From Denitrificimonas caeni DSM 24390 (GTDB taxonomy: Bacteria > Pseudomonadota > Gammaproteobacteria > Pseudomonadales > Pseudomonadaceae), in the NCBI RefSeq assembly GCF_000421765.1, contig NZ_ATXQ01000005.1, positions 168,480 to 232,479 of the forward strand: a DNA stretch of 64,000 bases, read 5' to 3'. The translations under genes and the position numbers were made by a program. The notes under the pieces were generated by a model, which was not told the DNA's origin, searched no databases, and saw only the letters and a program-made list of their open reading frames with translations. Positions within the stretch are counted from its first letter, which is position 1. Every line of letters starts with the position of its first letter. Positions 20,133 to 30,382 of this stretch are shown here, piece after piece.

Positions 20133-21109
20133 AGCAAACGGACTTTGAACAACTGCACCAAGGCAAATGGCAAGCTTTCGCTGAGAACGTGCAAGCACTG
20201 CGTAAGGGTCAGCCGCAGCTACAAGCGGTGCAACATTTTGCTCAAGACTATCGCGGGATTTGTCAGCACTTAGCTCTAGCTAAGCAGCGCGGTTACAGCT
20301 ACCCGCTGATTGAGGAGCTGCAGCAACTGGCACTGCAAGGCCATCAACAGTTTTATCGTCACAAAAGCCCAGCATTACAACAATTAATCGGCTTTGTGGT
20401 GGTTGGTTTTCCCGCAACAGTCCGTGCGCAATGGCGCAGCGTGGCAGTGGCGAGCGCATTATTTTTTGGCAGCTTAACCTTAATGGCGCTGCTCACGGTG
20501 TGGTTTCCAGATTTGATTTACAGCCTGATGAGTGCCAATCAGGTTGCCAGCATGGAAAACATGTATGACCCAGCCAATCGCATCATTGGCCCAATGAGCG
20601 CACGTGATCATCAAGATGACTGGGTGATGTTTGGTTTTTATATTATGAATAATATCGGCATTGCCTTTCAAACCTTTGCCAGTGGCTTATTGTTTGGTCT
20701 CGGCAGTTTGTTTTTCCTGTTATTTAATGGCTTACATATTGGTGCGGTAGCTGGGCATTTAACTCGCATTGGTTACCACGAAACATTTTGGTCTTTTGTC
20801 ATAGGTCACGGTGCCTTTGAGCTGACGGCCATTGTGCTGGCCGGTGCTGCGGGTTTAAAACTGGGCTCGGCGCTGATTGCACCTGGGCGCTTAACTCGCG
20901 CGAATGCTTTACGTGATGCAGCAAAGATCAGTATTCGCCTGCTCGGCGGCGCTATTATTTTCTTATTCATTGCAGCCTTTATTGAAGCCTACTGGTCATC
21001 CAGCAGCAGCTTATCAGTGACCACTAAAGTCACTGTCGGTGCTGCACTCTGGGCGCTGGTGTTGTTTTATTTAAGCTATTCAGGACGAGGTCGCTATGCA
21101 CCTCAGTAA
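20129..21109 (+). CDS. SpoIIM-like (stage II sporulation protein M family) membrane protein
   Basis: A 326-residue protein. About 95 soluble, helical N-terminal residues are followed by five or six membrane segments (e.g. VAVASALFFGSLTLMALLTV; FASGLLFGLGSLFFLLFNG; LLGGAIIFLFIAAFIEAYW). The FNGLHIGAVAGHL and GHGAFELTAIVLAG motifs are typical of the SpoIIM/DUF95 family. In non-sporulating bacteria this family occurs in MoxR-DUF58 operons; its function there is unknown. It overlaps the RDD gene by 4 bases and the DUF4129 gene by 14 bases, so translation is probably coupled. Confidence 0.88.
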   Translation: MKQTDFEQLHQGKWQAFAENVQALRKGQPQLQAVQHFAQDYRGICQHLALAKQRGYSYPLIEELQQLALQGHQQFYRHKSPALQQLIGFVVVGFPATVRAQWRSVAVASALFFGSLTLMALLTVWFPDLIYSLMSANQVASMENMYDPANRIIGPMSARDHQDDWVMFGFYIMNNIGIAFQTFASGLLFGLGSLFFLLFNGLHIGAVAGHLTRIGYHETFWSFVIGHGAFELTAIVLAGAAGLKLGSALIAPGRLTRANALRDAAKISIRLLGGAIIFLFIAAFIEAYWSSSSSLSVTTKVTVGAALWALVLFYLSYSGRGRYAPQ

Positions 21110-22646
21110 AGCTCAAGCAGTGCTGCGCCCGCGTAATACCTGGGAAGCAATGGATCTTGGCATCCTCTTGGCGCGCCGCCATGCAGGATTACTGATGGGC
21201 ACTTGGGCACTTGTCACCCTACCCTTGTTTGCTCTACTCAGCCTGCTGCTTTGGCAGCACCCAACCGCAGTCGCTCTAATTATTTGGTGGTTAAAGCCTG
21301 CCTTTGAACGCTTACCTCTGCATATTTTATCGCGCGCGCTGTTTGCTGATACGCCTGGTGTCGTAGAAAGTTTAAAAGCTTTTCCCAAGCTACTTAAGCC
21401 ACAGTTACTGGCCAGTTTGACGTGGCGGCGCTTGAGTTTAACCCGCAGCTTCAACATGCCTGTACAGCAACTCGAAGGTCTCGCCGGCAGTGCCCGCCAA
21501 CAGCGCATGCTCACTCTTGGCAAACAATACACCAGTGCCCCCACTTGGCTTACGGTGATTGGTTTGCACATTGAAATGGCACTTTGGATCGGCATGCTGG
21601 CACTGCTCTATCTATTGATCCCAGCACAATTACAGACCGATTGGAGTTGGCAAAAACTGCTAGAAAGCACTCAGCATGATTGGCTCTGGGCTGAGCATTT
21701 AAGCAATACACTGTATGTACTCGCACTGGTGATTTGGGAGCCAATTTATGTTGCCTGCGGCTTTACCCTTTACCTTAATCGTCGCACCGAATTGGAAGCC
21801 TGGGATGTTGAGTTGGTCTTTCGTAATCTTGCACGACGTTTGCAGCGCGGCGCGGTTGTATTATTAGTACTCGGCTGCGTTCTACTGCCCATAGCAGAAC
21901 CAGTATGGGCACAGCCCATTGCAGCCTATCCCTCCGAGCACAACGCTGATGAATTAGGACCAACAGATCCTCGACTGTTAAAACAAATGCTCAACAGTGA
22001 GCAAGCGCAGCAGAGTATTAGCCAACTTTTAGAGCAACCGCCCTTTAATAATCACAAGGTTATCCAAAACTGGCGCTTTGGTGAGCCGAGCGAGGCACAG
22101 CCTCAAAAAGAGCCATCGTTCAAGCTGCCTACTTGGTTAAAACGCCTACTGGAAGGTGCCTCTTTTATTGTGCAAATTCTGCTCTGGAGCGGCTTTATTT
22201 TAATCAGCGCTTATCTGCTCTGGCGCTACCGCGAATGGCTGCGCACTTTTAGTCAGAAACTGCTGCCCAATAGACAACGCCAGCGAGCACCGCTGCAAAC
22301 CTTATTTGGCCTTGAAGTCAGTAGCGACAGTCTCGCTAAGGATTGGTTGGCGCAAGCAGAGAAACTCTGGACCAGCGACCCACGCGGGGCTTTAAGTTTA
22401 CTGTATCGCGGCTTACTCAATCATCTGTTAGATAAGCACGGTTTACCTTTAACCGATGCTCATACTGAAGGTGAAGTATTGGTGATGGCCCGTCATCTTG
22501 CCCAACCGCTACAACTTTACAGCACACAACTGACCGTTCACTGGCAAAACCTCGCTTGGGGTCACCGCTTACCTGCGCACGCACAATTTATTGCCCTGTG
22601 TGAGCAATGGCAGCAGTTACAATCCCAGGAGAATGCAGATGATTAA
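21096..22646 (+). CDS. DUF4129-domain membrane protein
   Basis: A 516-residue protein with several N-terminal membrane segments (about residues 35-60, 165-185, 205-225, 250-270). A periplasmic stretch follows, one more membrane helix near residues 350-370 (IVQILLWSGFILISAYLLW), and a C-terminal cytoplasmic DUF4129 domain containing SDPRGALSLLYRGLLNHL and HTEGEV. The C-terminal domain of this family resembles part of transglutaminase-associated proteins, but no activity is known. It overlaps its neighbours at both ends within the MoxR operon. Confidence 0.85.
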   Translation: MHLSKAQAVLRPRNTWEAMDLGILLARRHAGLLMGTWALVTLPLFALLSLLLWQHPTAVALIIWWLKPAFERLPLHILSRALFADTPGVVESLKAFPKLLKPQLLASLTWRRLSLTRSFNMPVQQLEGLAGSARQQRMLTLGKQYTSAPTWLTVIGLHIEMALWIGMLALLYLLIPAQLQTDWSWQKLLESTQHDWLWAEHLSNTLYVLALVIWEPIYVACGFTLYLNRRTELEAWDVELVFRNLARRLQRGAVVLLVLGCVLLPIAEPVWAQPIAAYPSEHNADELGPTDPRLLKQMLNSEQAQQSISQLLEQPPFNNHKVIQNWRFGEPSEAQPQKEPSFKLPTWLKRLLEGASFIVQILLWSGFILISAYLLWRYREWLRTFSQKLLPNRQRQRAPLQTLFGLEVSSDSLAKDWLAQAEKLWTSDPRGALSLLYRGLLNHLLDKHGLPLTDAHTEGEVLVMARHLAQPLQLYSTQLTVHWQNLAWGHRLPAHAQFIALCEQWQQLQSQENADD

Positions 22647-23874
22647 AAGTATTCTGCAACGCTATCTACTGGTCATTATTACCGCTGTCGTGCTAATTGC
22701 GCTGGGTGTTTGGCTCAGTCAAAAAATCACTTTTTACGAGGAGCGTATTGATCTTGGCCCAAGCCCAGAAGCGCGCAGCAATCCTTATTTAGCCATGCAG
22801 TATTTTTTGCGCGAGCAAGGCATTAACGTCTCCAGCGCTGATAGTTTAGTGACTGTCATGAGCGCACCTGCCGAGCAGCGCACGCTAATTATCCTAAGCA
22901 ATGATGCCAGTCTCATCGACAGTCAACAAACAGCGTTACTGAACTGGGTTGCACAAGGGGGGCACTTAGTCATTAGCGCTCAACACGAGAAAATCGAGCA
23001 AGATGCTGAGTCTTTGCTGATGACATTAGGTATTCAAAAATACCTCAGCAGTGACTTAGATGAGCAAGCAGTGGATGACGAACTGATTGAGGAAGACGAC
23101 GATAGCCTTGCCATGCTCGAGCAAGAGGACAGCAGCGACACGGCATGCACCTTCGAGCCGCTCAGTTCACTCACGCGCCTGTATCTGGAAAACGAACAAT
23201 CACCGGCTTATCTTGAACTGGACAACCGCTACCATTTATCCGATAGCGATAATCGCGCCCATGCTTGGGCCAACAGCGAAGCGGCCACCCACTTACTGCA
23301 ACTCACCCACGGCCAAGGCCAAGGCCTAGTGACGGTACTGACTGATTTCCGTCTGTGGCAACAAAAGAACATTGATGCTTACGACAATGCTTGGCTGCTC
23401 TGGTATTTGAGTCAAGACAGCGAAGTGGCGCTATTTAACCCGCCTAAGCAGCAAGGTTTATTCGGCTTATTGTGGCAGTACTTTGCTATTGCCTGCGTAC
23501 TCCTCATTGCTCTACTGCTACTCGGTGCTTGGGCTAGTGCTTTACGTTTTGGTCCGCAGCTAACCCCACACAATCATTCGCGACGCCAACTGACTGAGCA
23601 CTTACACGCCGCCGCATTATTTAACCTGCGCTATAACGGCCAGCGCAGTCTACTGATTGGTTTACAGAAAGACATTCAACAACGTGCCCAGCAGCGCTAT
23701 GCCAACTTTTCCCGTTTAGCGGTCAGTGAGCAATGGCAAGTTCTGCAGCAATTGAGCCGACAACCAATCTCATTGATTGCACAAAGCATGCGCCCGCCCT
23801 TAGCTAAAAAACTCTCTGCCCAGGCCTTTACCCAACAGGTCAAACGCCTGCAACAATTAAGGAACTCACTATGA
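22639..23874 (+). CDS. DUF4350-domain membrane protein
   Basis: A 411-residue protein. An N-terminal membrane anchor (residues about 8-28) is followed by an extracytoplasmic Rossmann-like DUF4350 domain (YLAMQYFLREQGINV..., LIILSNDASLID, GGHLVISAQ), an acidic insert near residues 140-165, and a second membrane segment near residues 285-305. AGGAG seven bases before the ATG at 22639 fixes the start; it overlaps the DUF4129 gene by 8 bases. The family is defined by its co-occurrence with MoxR and DUF58 genes; molecular function unknown. Confidence 0.85.
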   Translation: MIKSILQRYLLVIITAVVLIALGVWLSQKITFYEERIDLGPSPEARSNPYLAMQYFLREQGINVSSADSLVTVMSAPAEQRTLIILSNDASLIDSQQTALLNWVAQGGHLVISAQHEKIEQDAESLLMTLGIQKYLSSDLDEQAVDDELIEEDDDSLAMLEQEDSSDTACTFEPLSSLTRLYLENEQSPAYLELDNRYHLSDSDNRAHAWANSEAATHLLQLTHGQGQGLVTVLTDFRLWQQKNIDAYDNAWLLWYLSQDSEVALFNPPKQQGLFGLLWQYFAIACVLLIALLLLGAWASALRFGPQLTPHNHSRRQLTEHLHAAALFNLRYNGQRSLLIGLQKDIQQRAQQRYANFSRLAVSEQWQVLQQLSRQPISLIAQSMRPPLAKKLSAQAFTQQVKRLQQLRNSL

Positions 23875-24977
23875 GCCAAAGCCCTACTGATCTTGAATTG
23901 ACGCTCGATGCTACAGCGCCAAGCTCTGCTGAAAACAGCGCAAAAACGCCGTCAAGCGACTCTAGCCAAGCAGCCGAGACTGCCAGCGCAGCGCCAGTCA
24001 CAACCGATAAAGCCGAGCAGCAACGCATCCGCGCCAGCCGCTTACTTCGCGCTGTACGTGCTGAATTAGAAAAAGCTTTGATTGGCCAAAGTGCTGTGAT
24101 TGAAGGCGTACTGTGCAGCTTAATTGCTTCCGGTCATGTGTTGATTGAGGGTGTACCTGGCTTAGGTAAAACCTTGCTGGTACGCGCCTTAGCGCAATGC
24201 TTTGCCGGACAATTTAACCGCATCCAATTCACCCCGGATTTGATGCCCAGCGATATCACCGGACACGCCATCTACGACCTACAAAGCGAACAATTTAAAT
24301 TACGCAAGGGTCCTGCCTTTACTAACCTGCTGCTTGCCGATGAAATCAACCGTGCCCCAGCTAAAACCCAAGCCGCTTTACTGGAGGTCATGCAAGAACG
24401 CAGCATCACCCTCGAAGGCCGTTCATTAGAAGTGCCGCAACCCTTTATGGTGCTGGCGACGCAGAACCCGATTGAACAAGAAGGCACTTACCCGCTGCCT
24501 GAAGCCGAACTGGATCGCTTTATGGTCAAGTTGCACATGAGCTATCCAGAAGAATCACACGAACAACAGCTGGTACGTGAAGTGACGCGCTCTGCCCGTG
24601 CCGACATGCTCGACAGCACACCACTGCGTACGCTGTTGCATGCGCGTGATCTGCAGGCGATGCAAAAAATCGCCAGCGCTATTGCCGTGGATGACAGTGT
24701 GCTCAATTACGCCGTGCGCTTAGTGCGGATGACGCGGCAATGGCCAGGCTTAACCAGTGGCGCAGGCCCACGTGCTTCAATTGATTTAATCCGTTACGCC
24801 CGTGCTGCAGCGCTACTTAATGGCAATGCGTTTGTCACCCCTGATGACATCAAACGTAGCGCTCTGAACGTGCTACGTCATCGTGTGCATTTATCTGCAG
24901 AACTGGAAATTGAAGGCTTGCAGGTTGAGCAAGTTTTACAACAACTTCTTGATCAAGTACCTGTGCCACGCTTATGA
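23871..24977 (+). CDS. MoxR-family AAA+ ATPase
   Basis: A 368-residue AAA+ ATPase of the MoxR/RavA clade, typically working with VWA-domain or DUF58 partners as a chaperone for complex or cofactor assembly. The Walker A motif GVPGLGKT is at residues 94-101 and Walker B LLLADEIN at 153-160. ATQNPIEQEGTYPLPEAELDRF carries sensor 1 and the arginine-finger region. About 50 N-terminal residues are Ser/Ala/Thr-rich and look disordered, longer than usual. It overlaps DUF4350 and DUF58 by 4 bases each. Confidence 0.94.
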   Translation: MSQSPTDLELTLDATAPSSAENSAKTPSSDSSQAAETASAAPVTTDKAEQQRIRASRLLRAVRAELEKALIGQSAVIEGVLCSLIASGHVLIEGVPGLGKTLLVRALAQCFAGQFNRIQFTPDLMPSDITGHAIYDLQSEQFKLRKGPAFTNLLLADEINRAPAKTQAALLEVMQERSITLEGRSLEVPQPFMVLATQNPIEQEGTYPLPEAELDRFMVKLHMSYPEESHEQQLVREVTRSARADMLDSTPLRTLLHARDLQAMQKIASAIAVDDSVLNYAVRLVRMTRQWPGLTSGAGPRASIDLIRYARAAALLNGNAFVTPDDIKRSALNVLRHRVHLSAELEIEGLQVEQVLQQLLDQVPVPRL

Positions 24978-26308
24978 GGATTACACCTTCAGTTTGGCTA
25001 CTGCGCAGTGTCGGCAGCCTTTTGTTACTGGCAATCATCTCCGGCACAGCGCATGCCTTAGGTTGGTCTGTGCCAGCGCTGCTTGATAGCTTGCTGATCG
25101 CAGCCTCGTTGTGCTTACTGTTATTCGCCATCATTGATGCGTGGCGTGTGCAGCAACAGCCCTCTCCGCAGTTGCAGCGAGAAGTGCCAAGTGGTTTATC
25201 CTTACAGCACAGTTATAGCGTGACGTTGCGCTTTAGCCATAAAGGCTCAAGTGCACTGACCTTGAAGTATTTTGATCATATTCCCGACAGCTTTGCCTGC
25301 ACGTCACTGCCCTACTCGGTGCGACTCAAAGCCAACTGCGTCAGTCAAACAGACTATACAATCAAGCCACTGCGCCGCGGTGCCTTTCAGATTCCGGGCT
25401 GCAGCATCAGATTGCCAAGCCCCATGCGGCTCTGGTCAGCGCAGCGTTTTTTAGCTCAACCTAGTCTTGTGCGGGTCTATCCAGACTTCACTCGAATTCA
25501 AAGTGGCCAATTACAAGCCACTGAACATTGGCTCAAACAACTGGGCGTGCAACAACAGCAACGCCGCGGCACGGGTATGGAGTTTCATCAGTTACGCGAG
25601 TTTCGCGAAGGCGATAATTTCAAACACATTGACTGGAAAGCCACTGCGCGTCAGCGCATCCCCATTGCGCGTGAGTTTCAAGACGAACGCGACCAGCAGA
25701 TTATTTTTCTCCTCGATTGCGGGCGGCATATGCGCAGTCAAGACAGCGCGCTCAGTCACCTCGATCATGCCTTAAATGCTTGTTTATTACTGGCGCACAC
25801 AGCGCTACGTCAAGGAGATGCAGTGGGCGTACAAACCTTTGCTGGGACTGAGCGGCATCTCAAACCCGGCAAAGGTCGCACACAGATGAGCGCCTTACTC
25901 AACACCCTTTACGATATTCATCCCAGCCAAAGCAGCGCCGACTACAGTGCAGCCGTTGAGCAATTGCTGCACAAACAAAAACGTCGAGCGCTGGTGATCG
26001 TCATCAGCAACATCGCCGATGAAGCCGACAGCGACTTACTGGTGGCAATGCAGCGTTTGAAAAAGAAACACCGTACCTTACTGGTCAGTTTACGTGAAGA
26101 AGTGTTAGATGATCTGCGCCAGCAACCCGCTGACAACTTGCAACAAGCACAACTCTACTGTGCTGGTATCGAATACCTCAATGCCCGCCAGCGCCATCAG
26201 CAAAAACTCTCCAGCCAAGGCATTCATTTACTCGATGCGCGCCCAAGTCAATTGACCGCACAACTGGTCAGTCATTATTTGGCGATTAAAAAAGCTGGCC
26301 AATACTAA
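24974..26308 (+). CDS. DUF58-domain protein, VWA-like partner of MoxR
   Basis: A 444-residue protein with two N-terminal membrane segments (residues about 9-28 and 36-54). The DUF58 hallmark EFHQLREFREGDNFKHIDWK (about residues 206-225) follows, then a von Willebrand A-like fold. The usual MIDAS DxSxS is replaced by LLDCGRHM, so metal binding as in integrins is doubtful. It ends the operon that begins at 19410 and probably acts with the adjacent MoxR ATPase at the inner membrane, perhaps in envelope stress or assembly; this role is inferred from family context. Confidence 0.9.
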   Translation: MRITPSVWLLRSVGSLLLLAIISGTAHALGWSVPALLDSLLIAASLCLLLFAIIDAWRVQQQPSPQLQREVPSGLSLQHSYSVTLRFSHKGSSALTLKYFDHIPDSFACTSLPYSVRLKANCVSQTDYTIKPLRRGAFQIPGCSIRLPSPMRLWSAQRFLAQPSLVRVYPDFTRIQSGQLQATEHWLKQLGVQQQQRRGTGMEFHQLREFREGDNFKHIDWKATARQRIPIAREFQDERDQQIIFLLDCGRHMRSQDSALSHLDHALNACLLLAHTALRQGDAVGVQTFAGTERHLKPGKGRTQMSALLNTLYDIHPSQSSADYSAAVEQLLHKQKRRALVIVISNIADEADSDLLVAMQRLKKKHRTLLVSLREEVLDDLRQQPADNLQQAQLYCAGIEYLNARQRHQQKLSSQGIHLLDARPSQLTAQLVSHYLAIKKAGQY

Positions 26309-26522
26309 AGGTTCAATGAGCAAGCCATTTCAAACCTTTAAAAGCCTCTAACATGCTAGCTAGACAGCATCAAAGGTGGCGCACAAAAGCCAAGAAAACT
26401 CGCTATACTTGATCTGAGACGTTTCTATAGGTCTGTAATTAGGCTAGTCTTAAACAATCTCAGCAGCCTTGAAATTGGCCGCTAAAAACTTGTTGTGCGC
26501 TTATCGATTAAGGAGCTTCGCC

Positions 26523-27440
26523 ATGCAATTGAATCAGCTTTTAGTGGTTATTGATCCAACCTCTAAGGATTCACAACCATCACTGGAGCGCGCGGCGTGG
26601 GTCGCCAAGCGTTCTCAATCAGCCGTTGAATTGCTGATCTGCGAATACAATTCAGCCCTTGATGGTGGCTTCTTCTTTGATGGCCCAGCGCAGCAAAAAG
26701 CCCGTGAATCACTGCTCAATAATCTCAGTATCTGGCTGGATAAGTTAGCGCAACCACTGCGTGACGACGGCCTGACTGTTACCACTGAAGTGCGCTGGGG
26801 CAAGCCCTTGCACAGCATGGTGTTACAACGCATTGATGAGCTAAAACCTGATTTAGTCTTCCGTGATGCCACCACTCACAGCTTGCTGCAGCGCTTATTT
26901 TTCAATAACACCTCTTGGCAGCTGATTCGCCAATGCCCAGTACCCTTATGGTTAGTGCGCAAAGGTGAATGGAAAGCCGAACGTATTTGCGCCGCGCTTG
27001 ACCCTGTGCACAGCGCCGACACTGAAGCGGTACTTGATCACTTATTAGTTGAGTCGACGGCGCATCTGGCAAAAACTTTAGGCATGCAAGCGGACTACAT
27101 GCACAGTTATGCACCACTGCCACGCACCATGGTATTCGACTCAGAGCTGGTTGCCGCTTACGATCAATACGTTGAGCGCAGCGCCAAACAGCACCGTGAT
27201 GCGTTTGAAAAACTGATGGTCAATTACCCCGTAGAAAAAGCCAACCGCCACTTGCTCGAAGGCTTCCCAGAAGAAAGCATTCCTGCTTTTGTTCAGGAGC
27301 GCGGCATCGATTTATTGGTGATGGGTGCGGTGTCCCGTGGCAACTTAGAAAATGCCTTAATCGGTAATACGGCTGAGCGTGTTCTCGAAGCGGTACAAAC
27401 TGACTTACTTGTCATCAAACCGCCACGTCCCGCGCAGTAA
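26523..27440 (+). CDS. uspE: Tandem universal stress protein UspE
   Basis: A 305-residue protein with two UspA domains, residues about 4-145 and 155-300. The second carries the ATP-binding-like motif GAVSRGNLENALIGNTAE (G-2x-G-9x-G(S/T) pattern), while the first is degenerate. The N-terminus MQLNQLLVVIDPTSKDSQPS is typical. AGGAG eight bases before the ATG at 26523 decides the start over an in-frame upstream ATG at 26469. In Pseudomonas such genes are often ANR-regulated, but I see no convincing ANR box here. It lies 86 bases before pykA. Confidence 0.92.
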   Translation: MQLNQLLVVIDPTSKDSQPSLERAAWVAKRSQSAVELLICEYNSALDGGFFFDGPAQQKARESLLNNLSIWLDKLAQPLRDDGLTVTTEVRWGKPLHSMVLQRIDELKPDLVFRDATTHSLLQRLFFNNTSWQLIRQCPVPLWLVRKGEWKAERICAALDPVHSADTEAVLDHLLVESTAHLAKTLGMQADYMHSYAPLPRTMVFDSELVAAYDQYVERSAKQHRDAFEKLMVNYPVEKANRHLLEGFPEESIPAFVQERGIDLLVMGAVSRGNLENALIGNTAERVLEAVQTDLLVIKPPRPAQ

Positions 27441-27526
27441 GCTTTAAGCACTTGCTGCCTGAGTCGACAAAGGCAGCACGTTTTTACCAGCCTCCCAATT
27501 TGGCTCCCTGCACAGGAAATTCAAGC

Positions 27527-28978
27527 ATGTCTTTGCGTCGTACTAAAATCGTTGCCACCATTGGTCCAGCCAGCAGCTCACCAGAAGTGCTTGAGCAGTT
27601 GATTCTGGCAGGCATGGATGTGGCTCGCTTAAACTTTTCTCACGGCAATGCTGATGAGCACCGCGCCCGCGCAGTACTGATTCGTGAAATCGCCGCGCGC
27701 CTCAATTGCCATGTTGCACTACTGGGCGACTTACAAGGGCCAAAAATCCGCATCGCCCGCTTTATTGACAAAAAAATTGAATTACAAGCTGGCGACCCAT
27801 TTTGCTTCTCGATTACCCATCCTCGTGATGCCGGTAATCAGCAAGTGGTGTGCATTGATTACCCTGACTTGGTCACTGACTGCAGAGTTGGCGATGAACT
27901 GCTCTTAGATGACGGCCGCATCGTTATGCAAGTCGAGCGTGTTTCTGCGGATGCCTTGCATTGCCTGGTATTGGTCGGCGGTCCATTGTCAGATCACAAA
28001 GGCATTAACCGGCGTGGCGGCGGCTTAACCGCTCCAGCACTGACTGAAAAAGACAAGCAAGATATTCGTTTAGCCGCTGAGTTGGACCTGGATTATCTAG
28101 CCGTTTCTTTCCCACGGGATGCGGCCGATATGCATCTGGCTCGGCGTTTATGCCAAGAAGCGCAGTGCAACTCCTGGCTGGTGGCAAAAATTGAACGCGC
28201 TGAAGCGGTAATGAACGATGAAGCCCTCGATGGTTTGATCAGCGCCAGCGATGCAGTGATGGTCGCGCGTGGTGACTTAGCGGTAGAAATTGGTGATGCG
28301 GAACTGGTCGGTATTCAAAAGAAAATCATCGCTGCCGCACGCAAGCAAAATAAAGCGGTGATTACTGCAACGCAAATGATGGAATCCATGATCCACAGCC
28401 CCATGCCGACTCGCGCTGAAGTATCCGATGTAGCTAACGCCGCTTTGGACTACACCGATGCGGTGATGCTCTCGGCAGAAACGGCGGCGGGTGAATACCC
28501 CGTGCAAGCGGTCGCGGCGATGGCGCGGGTGTGCTTGGGTGCAGAAAAAAACCCCATTATGCGTCGCTCCGGTCACCGCATCGGCCAACAATTTGAGCGC
28601 TGGGATGAAAGTATCGCCTTAGCGGCGATGTACACCGCCAATCACTTCCCTGGGGTTAAGGCCATTATTGCCCTGACTGAAAGCGGTTACACGCCCTTAG
28701 TCATGTCGCGCATTCGCTCACCAATGCCTATCTACGCCTTTACCTCTTCACCACAAACTCAAGCGCGGGTGGCGCTGTTTCGCGGTGTCTACACCATACC
28801 TTTTGACCCGAGTGCAATTGCTAACAGCACCGTCAGTCAAGCAGCAGTGGAAGAGTTAGTGAAGCGCGGCATTGTTGAAACAGGTGACTGGGTCATCCTC
28901 ACCAAAGGCGACAGTTACCACACCGTCGGCGGCACCAACACCATGAAACTGCTGCATGTCGGGCATATTTTGTCGTAA
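27527..28978 (+). CDS. pykA: Pyruvate kinase
   Basis: Pyruvate kinase II type, making pyruvate and ATP from phosphoenolpyruvate. The start at 27527 (MSLRRTKIVATIGPASSSPE) follows AGGA and gives 483 residues, the length I recall for Pseudomonas PykA. Active-site features: NFSHG, GDLQGPKIRI, the catalytic Lys in AKIERAEA, MVARGDLAVEIG, and ATQMMESMIHSPMPTRAEVSDVAN. The C-terminal allosteric domain ends in GGTNTMKLLHVG. A hairpin terminator follows, before convergent pdxB. Confidence 0.97.
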   Translation: MSLRRTKIVATIGPASSSPEVLEQLILAGMDVARLNFSHGNADEHRARAVLIREIAARLNCHVALLGDLQGPKIRIARFIDKKIELQAGDPFCFSITHPRDAGNQQVVCIDYPDLVTDCRVGDELLLDDGRIVMQVERVSADALHCLVLVGGPLSDHKGINRRGGGLTAPALTEKDKQDIRLAAELDLDYLAVSFPRDAADMHLARRLCQEAQCNSWLVAKIERAEAVMNDEALDGLISASDAVMVARGDLAVEIGDAELVGIQKKIIAAARKQNKAVITATQMMESMIHSPMPTRAEVSDVANAALDYTDAVMLSAETAAGEYPVQAVAAMARVCLGAEKNPIMRRSGHRIGQQFERWDESIALAAMYTANHFPGVKAIIALTESGYTPLVMSRIRSPMPIYAFTSSPQTQARVALFRGVYTIPFDPSAIANSTVSQAAVEELVKRGIVETGDWVILTKGDSYHTVGGTNTMKLLHVGHILS

Positions 28979-29011
28979 TCGTTCGACAGATCGATCTGGC
29001 CTTTCTAAATT

Positions 29012-29047
29012 AAGCAACACAGGCTATTGCAAGCGCCTGTGTTGCTT
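29012..29047. terminator. Hairpin between pykA and pdxB
   Basis: A 13-base-pair perfect stem (AAGCAACACAGGC / GCCTGTGTTGCTT) with a 10-base loop. The T tracts on both strands are short, but its position between convergent genes supports a bidirectional terminator. Confidence 0.8.
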
Positions 29048-29056
29048 TAATCCAAT

Positions 29057-30187
29057 TTACTGAGCAATGCCAAGCGCCTGCAGCATCTGCTGCAACTCAA
29101 CCGCGGGCTGATTAACCCGCACCTGTAGATCAGGGATTTCACGGCGTACTGGATAGTTTTTGCGCACTTGATCAAAGGCGGCACGACGCGTCAGTGCGTC
29201 ACCCTGCAGACTTAAACGAAAGGCAGCATCATCACTGCGTGGATCATAGACCGCGCGGCAGATGACGCGCAGCGCCTCCTCAACTGGGGTATGCGCCGCA
29301 AGCTCCATGGCTAATAAGGTTTGTGCTGGAAACTCAATCGCAGCGCTATCGGCCAAGGCAAAGTGCTGGCAAAACGCTTGATAAATTTGACTAGTGCCAC
29401 GAATTTTACCGTCAAGGCTGTAACCGGCAATGTGTGCGCTAGCAATATCACAACGCTGTGCCAATTCAGCATCCACCTGCGGCTCACCCTCCCAAACATC
29501 CAGTGCCACACGCACATCATGGCGTTGCGTTAAAAGCTGCTTTAACGCTTGATTATCCACCACACCGCCGCGACTGGCATTGATCAACCAACTGTCCTGC
29601 TGCAAGCTTTGCAACTGCTCAGCTCCCAGCAAATGAAAGGTTGGATGCTCGCCCTGTTTAGTTAACGGCGTATGCAGGCTGATCACATCACAGCGTTTCA
29701 GGACAGTAGCTAAATCAACATAATCGCCGCCTTCGGCCTGCTGCCTCGGCGGATCGCAGACTAAAACCTGCCAGCCCAAACCACGTAACACCTGCACCAA
29801 GCGCTGCCCCACCTGCCCTGCACCCACTACGCCGTAACAGCGCTTAGACAGATCGACGCCATCGCGCTCAGCCAGGGTCAGTAAAGCACCGAGCACATAA
29901 TCCACTACACCACGAGCATTACAACCGGGTGCACTGGCCCAGCCAATCCCTTGCTCAGTCAAATACTGCAGATCCAAATGATCGGTACCAATGGTACAGG
30001 TGCCGACAAACTTAACCTGTGAGCCTGCCAGTAACGCTTGGTCGACTTGCGTGACCGAGCGCACCAACAATACCTCGGCATCGGCCAACACGGCACGGTC
30101 TAAACTGCGGCCGGCAACGCGGCGCAATTGCCCATGGCGCGCAAACACCTCAAGCATAGGAATGTTCTCATCAGCCAGTATCCGCAC
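29057..30187 (-). CDS. pdxB: Erythronate-4-phosphate dehydrogenase
   Basis: PdxB oxidises 4-phosphoerythronate in pyridoxal phosphate synthesis. It is a D-isomer-specific 2-hydroxyacid dehydrogenase: NAD-binding [12 protein letters not shown], catalytic Arg in [11 protein letters not shown], Glu in DVWEGEP and His in [15 protein letters not shown]-terminal PdxB dimerisation domain covers residues about 285-370. The start is GTG at 30187, supported by GAGGA seven bases upstream. It is 376 residues, close to family length, and divergent from the MATE pump. Confidence 0.97.
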   Translation of the reverse strand: MRILADENIPMLEVFARHGQLRRVAGRSLDRAVLADAEVLLVRSVTQVDQALLAGSQVKFVGTCTIGTDHLDLQYLTEQGIGWASAPGCNARGVVDYVLGALLTLAERDGVDLSKRCYGVVGAGQVGQRLVQVLRGLGWQVLVCDPPRQQAEGGDYVDLATVLKRCDVISLHTPLTKQGEHPTFHLLGAEQLQSLQQDSWLINASRGGVVDNQALKQLLTQRHDVRVALDVWEGEPQVDAELAQRCDIASAHIAGYSLDGKIRGTSQIYQAFCQHFALADSAAIEFPAQTLLAMELAAHTPVEEALRVICRAVYDPRSDDAAFRLSLQGDALTRRAAFDQVRKNYPVRREIPDLQVRVNQPAVELQQMLQALGIAQ

Positions 30188-30382
30188 CTGTGAATCCTCT
30201 TTTGCGTTTTAGTCTTAAACTGTTCGGCAGCTGTCTAAGTTAATGATAGCTACCTAACGATCATCACAACAGCGTAAACTATACGCGCTGCCAGCGTGTT
30301 TAACACTACCGCCCAAGCATCACCTTGTACTTCACTCTGCCCAACACCTTCTGCTGTATAGGCTTTATTTCAGGCTGTTTTT

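Noticed and set aside
26400..26522. ANR box upstream of uspE
   Set aside because: TTGATCTGAGACGT matches only the left half-site; the ATCAA half is absent.
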